Of a stretch of 64,000 bases of DNA, positions 17,736 to 25,674 are shown one piece after another (the first letter of the stretch is position 1; every line of letters begins with the position of its first letter). A program made the translations under genes and the position numbers. The notes beneath the pieces are model-generated. The model saw nothing but the letters and a program-made list of their open reading frames with translations, was not told where the DNA came from and made no database searches. The stretch is taken from positions 1 through 64,000 of the forward strand of contig JAFSYU010000052.1 in NCBI GenBank assembly GCA_017443595.1, read 5' to 3'. Source of the stretch: Clostridia bacterium (GTDB lineage Bacteria; Bacillota; Clostridia; Oscillospirales; CAG-272).

Positions 17736-19010
17736 ATGAACGTAAGAAGAAGAGCAGTGCTATTGTCAATGGTGATCTCGGCTTTTTTAACGTATGCCGC
17801 CGCTACCGGCGTAAGAGCGTCGGACGACACTGAGAAAAACGTATCGCCGAAAGACGCTTCGGTAAAAGTGGTAATGCCGGTAAAGCAGGAAAACGAAAAA
17901 GATGAAGAAGCGATAAAACACTCCTCCGATCTGTCATACGGTATGCAGATAATAAAGCGCGCAAAAAAACTGAAAAAAACGTCGTTAAGAGCAAGCATAG
18001 GCTTTGAAAGCTCTGATTTTGCGGAATTTACGGATTCAGGGCGTGTCGTAACGCTTACGATCCGCAGTCTGCCAAGTGAAAGCGAAGGCGTGCTGAAGCT
18101 CGGCGCGCTTGACGTTTTTGCGGGGCAGAATATAGCGGAAGCGCTTATAAACAAGCTGAAATTCATTCCGTCCCACGCCGGGGCAGAGGCCGTTTTCACG
18201 TTTTCGGTAAACGGAGGCGAAGATATAAGAGAATGTGTTTTATGCTCTCTTAAAAAAGAAAATTACGCCCCGCAAGCACAGCCGTTGAGCGTTTATACAA
18301 AGCAGAACGTTGCGGCGTACGCCGGGATAAACGCATCCGATCCGGACGGAGACGAAATAAGCTGTACCGTTATATCACAGCCGTCTCACGGACTGCTTAA
18401 AATAAACGGCGACGGAGAGTTTTCATATTCACCGGATAAAAACTATACGGGTACGGACAGCTTCGTATGCTGTTTTGAAGACAAGTACGGAAACAAAAGC
18501 GAACCCGTTACGGTAAAGCTCAGAACGGAAAGAAACACAAGCGGCATAGTCTACTCCGATATGAGCGGAAACAAGGCGGAATACGGCGCGTATCTTTTGG
18601 CGGAGAAGGGGATACTGACCGGGCAGATAATTGGTGATACGGCGTTCTTTGAGCCGGAAAAGACCGTAACGCGCGCGGATTTCATCGTAATGGCGATGAA
18701 AGCGGCGGGATATTCTCCTAACGTTTACAGCTCTTTGCGCCAAGGCTTTACGGACGCGGATCAGCTCACGCAGCAGCAGCGCGGATACGTCGTCACGGCA
18801 ATGTCCGCTAAAGTTATAGAAGCGGAAGAAAACGACGGTTCACTTTCTATACGTCCTGCGGATAATATAACAAAAAAAGAGGCGAATGCGATAATATCGT
18901 CGCTGTGCGATAAGACCGTACCTGTCGCCTCTGTTAAGGATGATAACAAACCGCTTACACGCGCGGAAGCCGCGGTAATGTTAGCCGCCGTTATCGACGG
19001 AAGAAGATAA
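17736..19010 (+). CDS. SLH-domain surface protein with Ig-like domain
   Basis: The 424-residue protein has a signal peptide (cleavage near ARA-SDD at about 29), an N-terminal domain of unknown type, a cadherin-like/Big_9 domain at about 190-265 (NASDPDGDEISCTVISQPSHG, NYTGTDSFV), and SLH repeats from about 275 to the end (TRADFIVMAMKAAGY, TKKEANAIISSL, TRAEAAVML). SLH repeats bind secondary cell-wall polymers, so it should be held on the cell surface. The gene has an AAAGGGAGA ribosome site and its 3' end overlaps spoIIID by 30 bp on the other strand. Confidence 0.85.
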   Translation: MNVRRRAVLLSMVISAFLTYAAATGVRASDDTEKNVSPKDASVKVVMPVKQENEKDEEAIKHSSDLSYGMQIIKRAKKLKKTSLRASIGFESSDFAEFTDSGRVVTLTIRSLPSESEGVLKLGALDVFAGQNIAEALINKLKFIPSHAGAEAVFTFSVNGGEDIRECVLCSLKKENYAPQAQPLSVYTKQNVAAYAGINASDPDGDEISCTVISQPSHGLLKINGDGEFSYSPDKNYTGTDSFVCCFEDKYGNKSEPVTVKLRTERNTSGIVYSDMSGNKAEYGAYLLAEKGILTGQIIGDTAFFEPEKTVTRADFIVMAMKAAGYSPNVYSSLRQGFTDADQLTQQQRGYVVTAMSAKVIEAEENDGSLSIRPADNITKKEANAIISSLCDKTVPVASVKDDNKPLTRAEAAVMLAAVIDGRR

Positions 19011-19265
19011 ACCGTCTTTTAAAAGCTCGTATTTGCGTTTTGTAGCCTCGCCGCCGCGCAGATGGCGTTCAGCTTTGTTTTTGTGCAGCACCGACAAAAC
19101 GCTTTTGTATAAGCCCGGAGATTCTTTCAAAAGCTTTTCGGTAACGTCCTTGTGCACCGTGGATTTTGAAATGCCGAAAACCGCCGCGGCCTCTCTTACC
19201 GTACAGCCGTTTTCCGCTATGTACTGACCTAATAAAACGCATCTGCTTTTATAATCGGATAACAA
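18981..19265 (-). CDS. spoIIID: Sporulation transcriptional regulator SpoIIID
   Basis: The 94-residue protein matches SpoIIID: RCVLLGQYI, a helix-turn-helix in TVREAAAVFGISKSTVHKDV and the basic tail NKAERHLRGGEATKRKYELL. SpoIIID is a mother-cell DNA-binding protein that switches genes of the SigE and SigK regulons. The start is a TTG, supported by a perfect GGAGGTGA ribosome site 7 bp before it and by alignment to the usual N-terminus. It shows that the lineage carries sporulation genes. The 3' end overlaps the SLH gene tail. Confidence 0.93.
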   Translation of the reverse strand: MLSDYKSRCVLLGQYIAENGCTVREAAAVFGISKSTVHKDVTEKLLKESPGLYKSVLSVLHKNKAERHLRGGEATKRKYELLKDGLSSSVDNGG

Positions 19266-19323
19266 AAAAAATCACCTCCGCGTGTATTGCTATGAACAAT
19301 ATATGCGGAGGTTGTCCTCTGTA

Positions 19324-20151
19324 TTACATTCTTTTTGCGGGTTTAAAATATGAAAAGTACAGACATAAAGTACAGCACAAAACAAAGCCTACAGCGCAGA
19401 AAGGAAGCATCAGCGCGTAGCCGGATAAAAGCGCCGCGTAGTCAAGCCCGGTCTCCGGTAAGCCGTCCGTAATGAGCTGAAACAGCGTGACGGAGAAGAA
19501 GTTTGAAAGTATTTCGTATACAAGCTCAACGCCCGCCGCAAACAGACAAAAAACGAAAAACGGGTCGGTCCTTTTAAGCGCGGACGGGATAAGCTTTATA
19601 AAATTCAGTTTCTCCGGTTTTGCAGAACAGTCCGGCAGTCCCTGCTCCCTCGCTTTTTTTGCAGATCTGCAGCAGATCATTACGAGCGCCGCGTTTTTCA
19701 GCATATCGAATACGGCAAGGAAAAGATAGTTGAAAATTATAGCCGCCGCGTTCGTCACCTCGGCAGAGTATATGAATCCGTGCTCGTAGCAGAAAACGTA
19801 TGAGCCGAACTGCGCAAAAATATACTTGACGATACTGCCCGCAATAAGTATTACCGACGGAGTTTTAAACGTTTTGTATCCGTAATGGAATATGCCGGTA
19901 AATACCGCGGCAAACGATACGAAAACACAGATATAACGCAAAGTCACAACGGTGTAGCGCAATATGTAATTGAGCCACAGCACCGCTATGTCAGCCGACG
20001 TGTATTCAACGAGCGTATATATCACACCGTCATTTATAAGCGGCACGATAACGGCGGAAAAAAGCGCCGTAAGCGTAAGTATACGGCGCAGACGGGCGTC
20101 TTTTTCAAAATCTTCTTTACTGTTTAAAACAAAGCGCTTTTTCAGTTTCAT
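19324..20151 (-). CDS. Multi-pass membrane protein of unknown function
   Basis: The 275-residue protein has a basic cytoplasmic N-terminus followed by about six hydrophobic helices, with a hydrophilic loop around 172-200 (AKKAREQG to PEKLNFIKL). No known motif is seen. It lies 58 bp upstream of spoIIID on the same strand and could share a transcript with it, which would hint at a sporulation link, but no promoter evidence separates or joins them. Confidence 0.65.
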   Translation of the reverse strand: MKLKKRFVLNSKEDFEKDARLRRILTLTALFSAVIVPLINDGVIYTLVEYTSADIAVLWLNYILRYTVVTLRYICVFVSFAAVFTGIFHYGYKTFKTPSVILIAGSIVKYIFAQFGSYVFCYEHGFIYSAEVTNAAAIIFNYLFLAVFDMLKNAALVMICCRSAKKAREQGLPDCSAKPEKLNFIKLIPSALKRTDPFFVFCLFAAGVELVYEILSNFFSVTLFQLITDGLPETGLDYAALLSGYALMLPFCAVGFVLCCTLCLYFSYFKPAKRM

Positions 20152-20164
20152 AAATTATGAGATA

Positions 20165-20194
20165 AAACAAGACAAACGCACGCCGTAACGTGCG
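20165..20194 (-). terminator. Terminator after YdbC-like gene
   Basis: Minus-strand stem CGCACG/CGTGCG with a 6-nt loop, followed by the T-rich tract TTTGTCTTGTTTT. It lies 27 bp beyond the YdbC-like stop. Confidence 0.55.
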
Positions 20195-20220
20195 GTAAGT
20201 CTTTATGTATTTGTTTTGGA

Positions 20221-20442
20221 TTACAGTTCCAGAGTGTTTAACAGATCGCGGAGCTTTTTGAGCTCATCGTCGGATAAGGTTATGCCCTTGCCCATTTTTT
20301 CGTGAGAATCATCCCAGGATCTTATATCGTATTTGGGATCGTTGCCGTTCCAGCTTACGATGTTGAGTTCCTTTGCCCAGCCGCCCTTTTCATCCGAAAT
20401 GCAGCCCAAGCTCTTTTTGATCTCAAATCTGAGTTCTGCCAT
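20221..20442 (-). CDS. YdbC/PC4-like single-stranded nucleic acid binding protein
   Basis: The 73-residue protein matches the YdbC family, a bacterial form of the PC4 fold that binds single-stranded DNA or RNA as a dimer. Typical features are the FEIKKSLGCIS strand, GWAKELNIVSWNG, YDIRSWDDSHEKMGKGITL, and a final helix. Full length for the family. A CGGAGGA ribosome site precedes the ATG. Its role may be in transcription or DNA repair; no operon partner is evident. Confidence 0.9.
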   Translation of the reverse strand: MAELRFEIKKSLGCISDEKGGWAKELNIVSWNGNDPKYDIRSWDDSHEKMGKGITLSDDELKKLRDLLNTLEL

Positions 20443-20569
20443 GGTATCCTCCGTATATTATAATATTTTTCTTTATTATAACATATATAAAATAAAATTC
20501 GTTATTTATTTGTAAAATAATTATTACATAATAATTAACTCGGAAGGATACGACGAGTTTATGCAAAAG

Positions 20570-21475
20570 TTATTTGACGTTTTGCGCTTTTCTGCGTTTT
20601 TTGACAGACGCACGCACCGGCAGGAAGATGCAGAGGAATATTATTACGGAAACAACGGCAAGCGTGATAAGCGTCGGCAGCGCGCGGACAAGACCAACTG
20701 TAAAGTCTTTGAAGTTTTCCGCAAATCTTTCCCAGCTTTCAGTAAACGCGGCGGATATTCTTGAGCCGTATTTTTCTTTTTCGGGCTCCGTGTACTCTTT
20801 TACCTCTGCCAGATCGAGATTGAAAGTTGAGTATGAGATGAGGTTGTCGTAGTTTCTCAGCTTTGCTTTGAGAGCGGCGATATCCTGTTCCTTATCTGAC
20901 AGTTCGCGGTGGAGCGTGAGCCAGAATTCGTAATCCTTTGCGTTGTCAACGGAACTTATCATATTCAAAAGCCCCTCGCGTTCCGCTTCAAGCGTCTGAA
21001 GTCTTGCCGTAGAATCAACGTACGCTTCCGTAACGTTGTCCGCTGTCTTCGTAAACGATTTTACGTTAGCGGCGCCTTTTATACCGAAAAGAAAACTCTC
21101 CGCTTTGTCCTCCGGTATCCTTATTACGGCGTTTAACATCCTCGCGTCATATTTGCCGTAAGCGTTGTTTTCCGTGCGTTTTTCAAAATAACCGCCGAGA
21201 TCGGATACGGTTTTGTCTATCAGCGTAAGCGTCTCGTCAAATACCTTTGTTTCAGCGGATACGTTGTAGCGTTTTATAAGCTTCTGCTGTGACGGGGCGC
21301 TTTCCTGTTCGGCCTGTTTATCCGTCAGCCCGTCGTATTCCGCCGGAGCGTCGCCCGCGTCTGAATAAGAATAATTGTCTGCCTCCGCCAAACTTCCGCT
21401 TTTTGCGGCGCACGACGCGAGTATCGGCAAAGCTAAAATTGCGGCAAGTGCGATAAGTAAAATTTTCTTCTTCAT
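20570..21475 (-). CDS. DUF4349 lipoprotein
   Basis: The 301-residue lipoprotein has lipobox LASC at about residues 18-21, an unstructured linker, then a DUF4349 domain: YNVSAETKVFDETLTLIDK, DLGGYFEKRT, LNAVIRIPEDKAE, a coiled coil around LQTLEAEREGLLNMIS to LKAKLRNYD, and one C-terminal transmembrane helix (LPTLITLAVVSVIIFLCIF) with a basic tail. The family is envelope-associated and of unknown function. I start at the ATG before the signal peptide, with GGGAGGG ahead of it, not at the longer in-frame start. A possible ECF-type promoter lies 51-79 bp upstream. Confidence 0.88.
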   Translation of the reverse strand: MKKKILLIALAAILALPILASCAAKSGSLAEADNYSYSDAGDAPAEYDGLTDKQAEQESAPSQQKLIKRYNVSAETKVFDETLTLIDKTVSDLGGYFEKRTENNAYGKYDARMLNAVIRIPEDKAESFLFGIKGAANVKSFTKTADNVTEAYVDSTARLQTLEAEREGLLNMISSVDNAKDYEFWLTLHRELSDKEQDIAALKAKLRNYDNLISYSTFNLDLAEVKEYTEPEKEKYGSRISAAFTESWERFAENFKDFTVGLVRALPTLITLAVVSVIIFLCIFLPVRASVKKRRKAQNVK

Positions 21476-21525
21476 AATTATAACCCTCCCACGTGTTTTT
21501 TCACGTTTTTTGCCTTTCACACAAT

Positions 21526-21554
21526 AAGTCGAAAAAAAAGCGCGGAAGGTCACA
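21526..21554 (-). promoter_or_regulatory. Possible ECF-dependent promoter of DUF4349 gene
   Basis: Minus-strand TGTGAC, 17 bp, CGACTT. It shares its -35-like half with the motif before ECF gene 1. Pattern evidence only. Confidence 0.25.
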
Positions 21555-21583
21555 TCCGTATGAAAAAGATTTTTTAAACAGCC

Positions 21584-21612
21584 TTGACAACGGTTTTTTT
21601 ATAGTTTATAAT
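21584..21612 (+). promoter_or_regulatory. SigA-type promoter for the ATPase gene
   Basis: Consensus TTGACA, 17 bp, TATAAT, 38 bp before the start codon. Confidence 0.85.
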
Positions 21613-21650
21613 TATGATATCTCTTGTTATCCTAACCGGGAGGACGCGGT

Positions 21651-22547
21651 ATGATCTATTTGAAAAGATTTATATTGCCGGGAGAAGAAAAGGAGACTGA
21701 CTACAAGCTGGACGGAATGAGGCCCGAGCTTGATTTCAGCTGTTATTCGGGCAGCGGTTATCCTTTCGGCATATTTATACGTAAATATCTGAACGACATT
21801 GAGTTTTCCTCGTCCGTCGTAATAATATCCGGCGAAAACGGCAGCGGAAAATCAACGCTTTTGAACGTTATTGCGGAAAAACTTAGGCTGATACGCAAAA
21901 CGCCTTTCAACAGATCTCCGTGTTTTTCCGATTTCGTCGGTCTGTGCCGCGCGGAATTTCAAAACGATCTGCCGGATAGAAGCGAAATGATAACGAGTGA
22001 CGGCGTTTTTGACTTTCTGCTCGATATGCGCGCGGTAAACGACGGGATAGACGCGAGCAGAAATGCGATCTTCAAGTCTTACAGAGAAGACAAGGCGCGC
22101 CTGCAGAACGAAGGATACCGCTTAAGCAGCCTTGACGACTATGAAGAGCTGAAAAAGTACAACGAGATAAGACGTAAAACCATGCCGGAATACGCGCGGA
22201 AACGTATGCCGGGACGCGATATCCCGCTTCATTCAAACGGCGAAAGCGCGCTTGATATATTTGAATCGGCTATAAAAGACAACGCTTTGTACCTGCTTGA
22301 TGAGCCGGAGAACAGTCTGTCCGCCGCGCATCAGAAGGAACTTGCCGATTTTATATCTGATTCAGCGCGGTTCTACGGCTGCCAGTTTATAATCTCGTCC
22401 CACTCTCCGTTTATTTTGTCGATCAAAGGAGCGGTCGTATACGATCTTGACGCGACGCCCGTGACAGTCAGAAAATGGAGCGAGCTTGAATCAATTAAGG
22501 AATATTACGGGCTTTTCAAGGATAGAGAGAATGAATTTAAGAATTAA
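21651..22547 (+). CDS. Stand-alone AAA/ABC-type ATPase, COG3910-like
   Basis: The 298-residue soluble ATPase has Walker A SGENGSGKST at about 61-70, a short insertion instead of a coiled-coil arm, an ABC-like signature around HSNGESALDIF, Walker B LYLLDEPENSLS, and a switch histidine in IISSHSPF. This layout matches predicted ATPases of COG3910, related to the RecF/SMC/OLD group. No transporter or nuclease partner is encoded beside it. The gene has a near-consensus promoter and ribosome site (GGGAGGA). Function unknown; DNA metabolism or defence are possible but not shown. Confidence 0.85.
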   Translation: MIYLKRFILPGEEKETDYKLDGMRPELDFSCYSGSGYPFGIFIRKYLNDIEFSSSVVIISGENGSGKSTLLNVIAEKLRLIRKTPFNRSPCFSDFVGLCRAEFQNDLPDRSEMITSDGVFDFLLDMRAVNDGIDASRNAIFKSYREDKARLQNEGYRLSSLDDYEELKKYNEIRRKTMPEYARKRMPGRDIPLHSNGESALDIFESAIKDNALYLLDEPENSLSAAHQKELADFISDSARFYGCQFIISSHSPFILSIKGAVVYDLDATPVTVRKWSELESIKEYYGLFKDRENEFKN

Positions 22548-22594
22548 GAATTCATAATTAAAAATTCAGAGGGCGGCGTCTCGACGCACCGCTT

Positions 22595-22819
22595 GTAGGG
22601 GCGACCATTGGTCGCCCGCATAAATCAAATCAATATAGGGGCGACCATTGGTCGTCCGCATAAATTAAATCAATGTAGGGGCGACCATTGGTCGCCCGCA
22701 TAAATTAAATCAATGTAGGGGCGACCATTGGTCGCCCGCATAAATCAAATCAATATAGGGGCGACCATTGGTCGTCCGCATAAATTAAATCAATGTAGGG
22801 GCGACCATTGGTCGTCCGT
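22595..22819 (+). repeat. Six-copy tandem array of 40-bp palindromic repeats
   Basis: Six units with exact 40-bp spacing. Each unit has a GTAGGG or ATAGGG head, a perfect or near-perfect inverted repeat (GGGCGACCATTGGTCGCCC or the GTCGTCC variant) and an AT-rich spacer CATAAATYAAATCAAT. Units 1 and 4 are identical, as are 2 and 5, so the array grew by duplicating a three-unit, 120-bp block. The spacers do not vary as in CRISPR. The rest of the 22548-22942 gap holds GAATTAAGAATT sequence, a decayed repeat, a terminator and GGGGTTCCCC sequence; no gene is seen. Confidence 0.92.
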
Positions 22820-22830
22820 TTTTTGACCGC

Positions 22831-22856
22831 AAAAAAACCCCGATGATACATCGGGG
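22831..22856 (-). terminator. Rho-independent terminator after cytidylate-kinase-like gene
   Basis: Minus-strand stem CCCCGATG/CATCGGGG with a 3-nt loop, followed by seven T. It lies about 87 bp beyond the stop codon and beside the tandem array, as at 5625-5650. Confidence 0.75.
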
Positions 22857-22942
22857 GGTAGGGGGCGGATACGAGGGGTTCCCCGTTGCGAACGTCGTGA
22901 GCAATGAGGGTTCACGGGATGGGGTTAGGAAGCCTGCTTCAT

Positions 22943-23572
22943 TTATTTGCCCATACGCTTTTTTATATAATCAAGTATCAGCTCCGCCGTCTTTTGTTTG
23001 CCCAGCACGGAGGAATCTATACACAATTCGTAGTTATTTATACTGCCCCATTCTCTGTTAGTGTAGAAATTATAATAATTCGCGCGTTTTTTATCCGTTT
23101 TTATTATCCTTGACTCGGCGGAAACGGCGTTTAAGTTTTCCTTTTCCATTATGCGCTGCACGCGCGCTTTCAGCGGCGCGTGGATAAATATGCTTACGCA
23201 GCGCGGATCGTCCTTTAATATATAATCGGCGCATCTGCCTACTATCACGCACGCTCCGTTTTCTTTTACTATGTCTTTTATAAGGTTCGTCTGTATGATA
23301 TACAGCTTGTCGTTCAACGGCAGGTCGTTTACCGTCGTAAAGTGGTTTGATAACGTGTACGCGCCGGTCGACAGCGCGTATAAAAGACTGTTCGTCGCCG
23401 TTTCGTCAATATGTGAGTATATGTCTTTTGAAACGCCGCTTTTTTCCGCGGCTATCGCAACAAGCTCGCGGTCAAAAAACGGTATGCCCATCATATCGGA
23501 TAAAAGCTCGCCTATTTCCCGTCCGCCGCTGCCGTACTGACGTCCTATAGCAATCACAGTGTTGTAACCCAT
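22943..23572 (-). CDS. Cytidylate kinase-like family protein
   Basis: The 209-residue P-loop protein starts with VIAIGRQYGSGGREIGELL, in which the glycine-rich loop replaces the classical kinase P-loop, followed by GIPFFDRELVAIAAEKSG. ACVIVGRCADYIL and VSIFIHAPLKARVQRI with its lid-like arginines complete the pattern of the cytidylate-kinase-like family (Cytidylate_kin2). These proteins are widespread in Clostridia and their true substrate is unknown. True CMP kinase is usually a different gene. Divergent from the next gene, with its own promoter. Confidence 0.88.
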   Translation of the reverse strand: MGYNTVIAIGRQYGSGGREIGELLSDMMGIPFFDRELVAIAAEKSGVSKDIYSHIDETATNSLLYALSTGAYTLSNHFTTVNDLPLNDKLYIIQTNLIKDIVKENGACVIVGRCADYILKDDPRCVSIFIHAPLKARVQRIMEKENLNAVSAESRIIKTDKKRANYYNFYTNREWGSINNYELCIDSSVLGKQKTAELILDYIKKRMGK

Positions 23573-23595
23573 TTTTTTGACCGCCCTTTTTTTTC

Positions 23596-23624
23596 ATTCT
23601 ATCATAAAAATATACAAATGTCAA
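23596..23624 (-). promoter_or_regulatory. SigA-type promoter for the cytidylate-kinase-like gene
   Basis: Minus-strand TTGACA, 17 bp, TAGAAT. Confidence 0.7.
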
Positions 23625-23677
23625 GCGTATATAAAAAAAGAAATAAGCAAAATATACAAAAATCAAATACAAACATA

Positions 23678-23706
23678 TTGACAACCGAGTCGGGTTTTGA
23701 TATAAT
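23678..23706 (+). promoter_or_regulatory. SigA-type promoter for the two-domain lipoprotein gene
   Basis: TTGACA, 17 bp, TATAAT, 28 bp before the ATG. Confidence 0.8.
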
Positions 23707-23734
23707 TATTATAACAAAACAAAGGAGGCAAACA

Positions 23735-24991
23735 ATGAAGTTTTTTATCAGGACCATCGCGTTGGCGCTTGCTGTCATATTGGCGGTATCGCTGTTTTCC
23801 GCGTGTGCAAAAGAGCCTGCAAAACCCGCGGGGACCGAAACCGAAAAGACGGCGGATGCTGCGACAGCGGAGCAGACCGGGGAGTTGACGGAAGAGCAGA
23901 CGGAAGAGCAGACGACGGAAGCTGCAGTTACAACGGAGGAAGTGACCGAGACTGAAACGGAAGAAGCGCAAAAAACGCTTTACGACGTTTACAGATGGGA
24001 TTTTGACGACGCGTCGAACATAGGCTGGATATCTTCAAACAAGACCGATATAATAGCGGAAGAAGACGGCACGATGCATCTGACGGTCAAAGGCGGCGAC
24101 CCGAATATCACTACAAAAAAGATAAGCATGACGATAGACTGCGATAACGTTGAATACATAGTTATGCGTATAAAAAACAAGACTGACGCGTACACCGGTC
24201 AGCTCTTTATATCCACCACGGACAGCCCCGGCCCGAACGAAGCGTATTCTTATAAATACGATTATGAGTACGCGGACGAGGACGACGAATGGGAGATAAT
24301 AGAAATAGACACGCTTGATATAGACGGCTGGTCCGGCACTCTGCGCTCTCTGCGTCTTGACTACACGGACGGTTCCGAAGGCGACTGTTATATAGATTAC
24401 ATAGCTTTGCAGACCACGGACGAAAAGAAAGCCGGAACGGGTGAGACGGAAGAATACGTCGATCCGCGCGCCGGCAAGCAGGTGCTTTACAAGTGGGATT
24501 TCACAAAGCTGACGGCTGAGGATATTTATCTGTCTTCCAAGCCTGAGGAAACAGAGGCGGAGACCGAGGAAGGCGATGAAGATACGCCGGATCCGCGCTG
24601 GAGATTTTCAAAAGGCGTTGAAGACGCGTACGTTGAAGGCGGACACCTTGTTATAAAGATAAACGGACAGGATCCGTTTATGGCGTCGCCTGAGATGGAT
24701 ACTCCGTTTGACTGCGAAGCGGTATCCGCCGTAGTCATAAAAGCGTGCAATAAAACTGATATGAATCTTGCTCAGTTCTTCTTCACGTCGGACGGCTCCT
24801 CATATTCCGAGGCCGCGTCCGTAAGATTCACGTTTGAGAATAAAGGCGCGGATAACGACGTATGGGAAGAAATAGTCATCAACCCGAAGGATTCGACTCT
24901 CTGGACCGGACAGCTTGAGACGATAAGGATAGACCCGTCCGAATCGTGGGAAGGCATGATCTTGATAGATTACTGCGAGCTTTACGGCTGA
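23735..24991 (+). CDS. Lipoprotein with two tandem carbohydrate-binding-like domains
   Basis: The 418-residue lipoprotein has lipobox FSAC, a Thr/Glu-rich linker, then two copies of a beta-sandwich-like domain of about 130 residues. Both copies start YRWDF/YKWDF and share DCxxVxxxVxxxxNKTD, then an FxSTD/FTSDG turn, W-E-I/E and a closing SW/SWEG...IDY segment. The pattern fits a galactose-binding-like or carbohydrate-binding module. A second TETEEGDEDT linker lies inside the second copy. The start is set by AAAGGAGG. It is probably a surface sugar-binding protein; the ligand is unknown. Confidence 0.75.
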   Translation: MKFFIRTIALALAVILAVSLFSACAKEPAKPAGTETEKTADAATAEQTGELTEEQTEEQTTEAAVTTEEVTETETEEAQKTLYDVYRWDFDDASNIGWISSNKTDIIAEEDGTMHLTVKGGDPNITTKKISMTIDCDNVEYIVMRIKNKTDAYTGQLFISTTDSPGPNEAYSYKYDYEYADEDDEWEIIEIDTLDIDGWSGTLRSLRLDYTDGSEGDCYIDYIALQTTDEKKAGTGETEEYVDPRAGKQVLYKWDFTKLTAEDIYLSSKPEETEAETEEGDEDTPDPRWRFSKGVEDAYVEGGHLVIKINGQDPFMASPEMDTPFDCEAVSAVVIKACNKTDMNLAQFFFTSDGSSYSEAASVRFTFENKGADNDVWEEIVINPKDSTLWTGQLETIRIDPSESWEGMILIDYCELYG

Positions 24992-25012
24992 TATATAATA
25001 ATACAGCAACCC

Positions 25013-25045
25013 GGGGCTGTCGTTTTTCGGCAGCCCCGCCTGTTT
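25013..25045 (+). terminator. Hairpin after lipoprotein gene
   Basis: Stem GGGGCTGTCG/CGGCAGCCCC (one G-T pair) with a five-T loop, followed by a weak T tract. Probably a terminator. Confidence 0.55.
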
Positions 25046-25074
25046 AAGATAGTTTTTTGTTTGTTTACAAAATA

Positions 25075-25105
25075 TGTGAATTTTTAAGACCGTTTTTTCC
25101 GTTTA
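25075..25105 (+). promoter_or_regulatory. Possible ECF autoregulatory promoter, module 2
   Basis: TGTGAA (or TGAATT, giving a 17-bp spacer) followed by CGTTTA, 29 bp before the sigma gene. Similar to the motifs before the other ECF genes. Confidence 0.4.
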
Positions 25106-25134
25106 ATATGTAAAGACAGTAAAGGAGGTATTAT

Positions 25135-25674
25135 ATGCTCTTGTTCATGGCTGACACGCTCAGCCCGAAAAATAAGAAAAAGATAGAAATACTGTATGAG
25201 CGCTACAGCAAAAAAATGTTTGCCGTTATAAACAAGACCTTGAATAACAAAAGTCTTTCGGAAGACGCGCTGCAAAACAGTTTTTTGTCTATAGTAAAGC
25301 ATATTGAGCGGATAAACGTATTTGATAACGAAGGGCTTGAAGGCTACGTTATAGCTATCGCTAAAAACGAAGCCTACAATATTTTAAGAAACAACAAGCC
25401 CGTGTCCGATATTGAAGAAGTATGTGAGGGCGACGTCTGGGCAAACGCCGAGGAAAAGGTGCTTCTGCGCGATGAATTTGACAAAGCCGTGTCCATAATG
25501 CGTGAAATGGACGATAAATATCGCGCGCCGCTTTACTTATACTGCGTTATGGGTCATTCTGTGTCAGAGATCTCGTCATTGCTTCACAGAAACGAAAAAA
25601 CCGTAAAAACGCAGATATTCCGCGCCAAGAAAATTCTTGCTGACAAACTGAGGGAGGCGGGTTATGAACGTTAA
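25135..25674 (+). CDS. ECF-type RNA polymerase sigma factor, module 2
   Basis: The 179-residue protein has sigma region 2 at about 20-90 (LYERYSKKMFAVINKTL, LSEDALQNSFLSIVKHI) and region 4 at about 120-175 (APLYLYCVMGHSVSEISSLL, KTVKTQIFRAKKILADKL). The AAAGGAGG ribosome site is ideal. Its last 11 bp overlap the start of the next gene, which encodes a membrane protein that is very likely its anti-sigma factor. Confidence 0.93.
   Translation: MLLFMADTLSPKNKKKIEILYERYSKKMFAVINKTLNNKSLSEDALQNSFLSIVKHIERINVFDNEGLEGYVIAIAKNEAYNILRNNKPVSDIEEVCEGDVWANAEEKVLLRDEFDKAVSIMREMDDKYRAPLYLYCVMGHSVSEISSLLHRNEKTVKTQIFRAKKILADKLREAGYER

Noticed and set aside
22595..22819. Possible CRISPR array
   Set aside because: The interval between palindromes is the same AT-rich sequence each time, with only a few changes. 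There are no unique spacers and no cas genes.
22873..22935. Possible short coding frame in the GGGGTTCCCC sequence
   Set aside because: The same sequence occurs at 5685-5720 in a non-coding repeat block.
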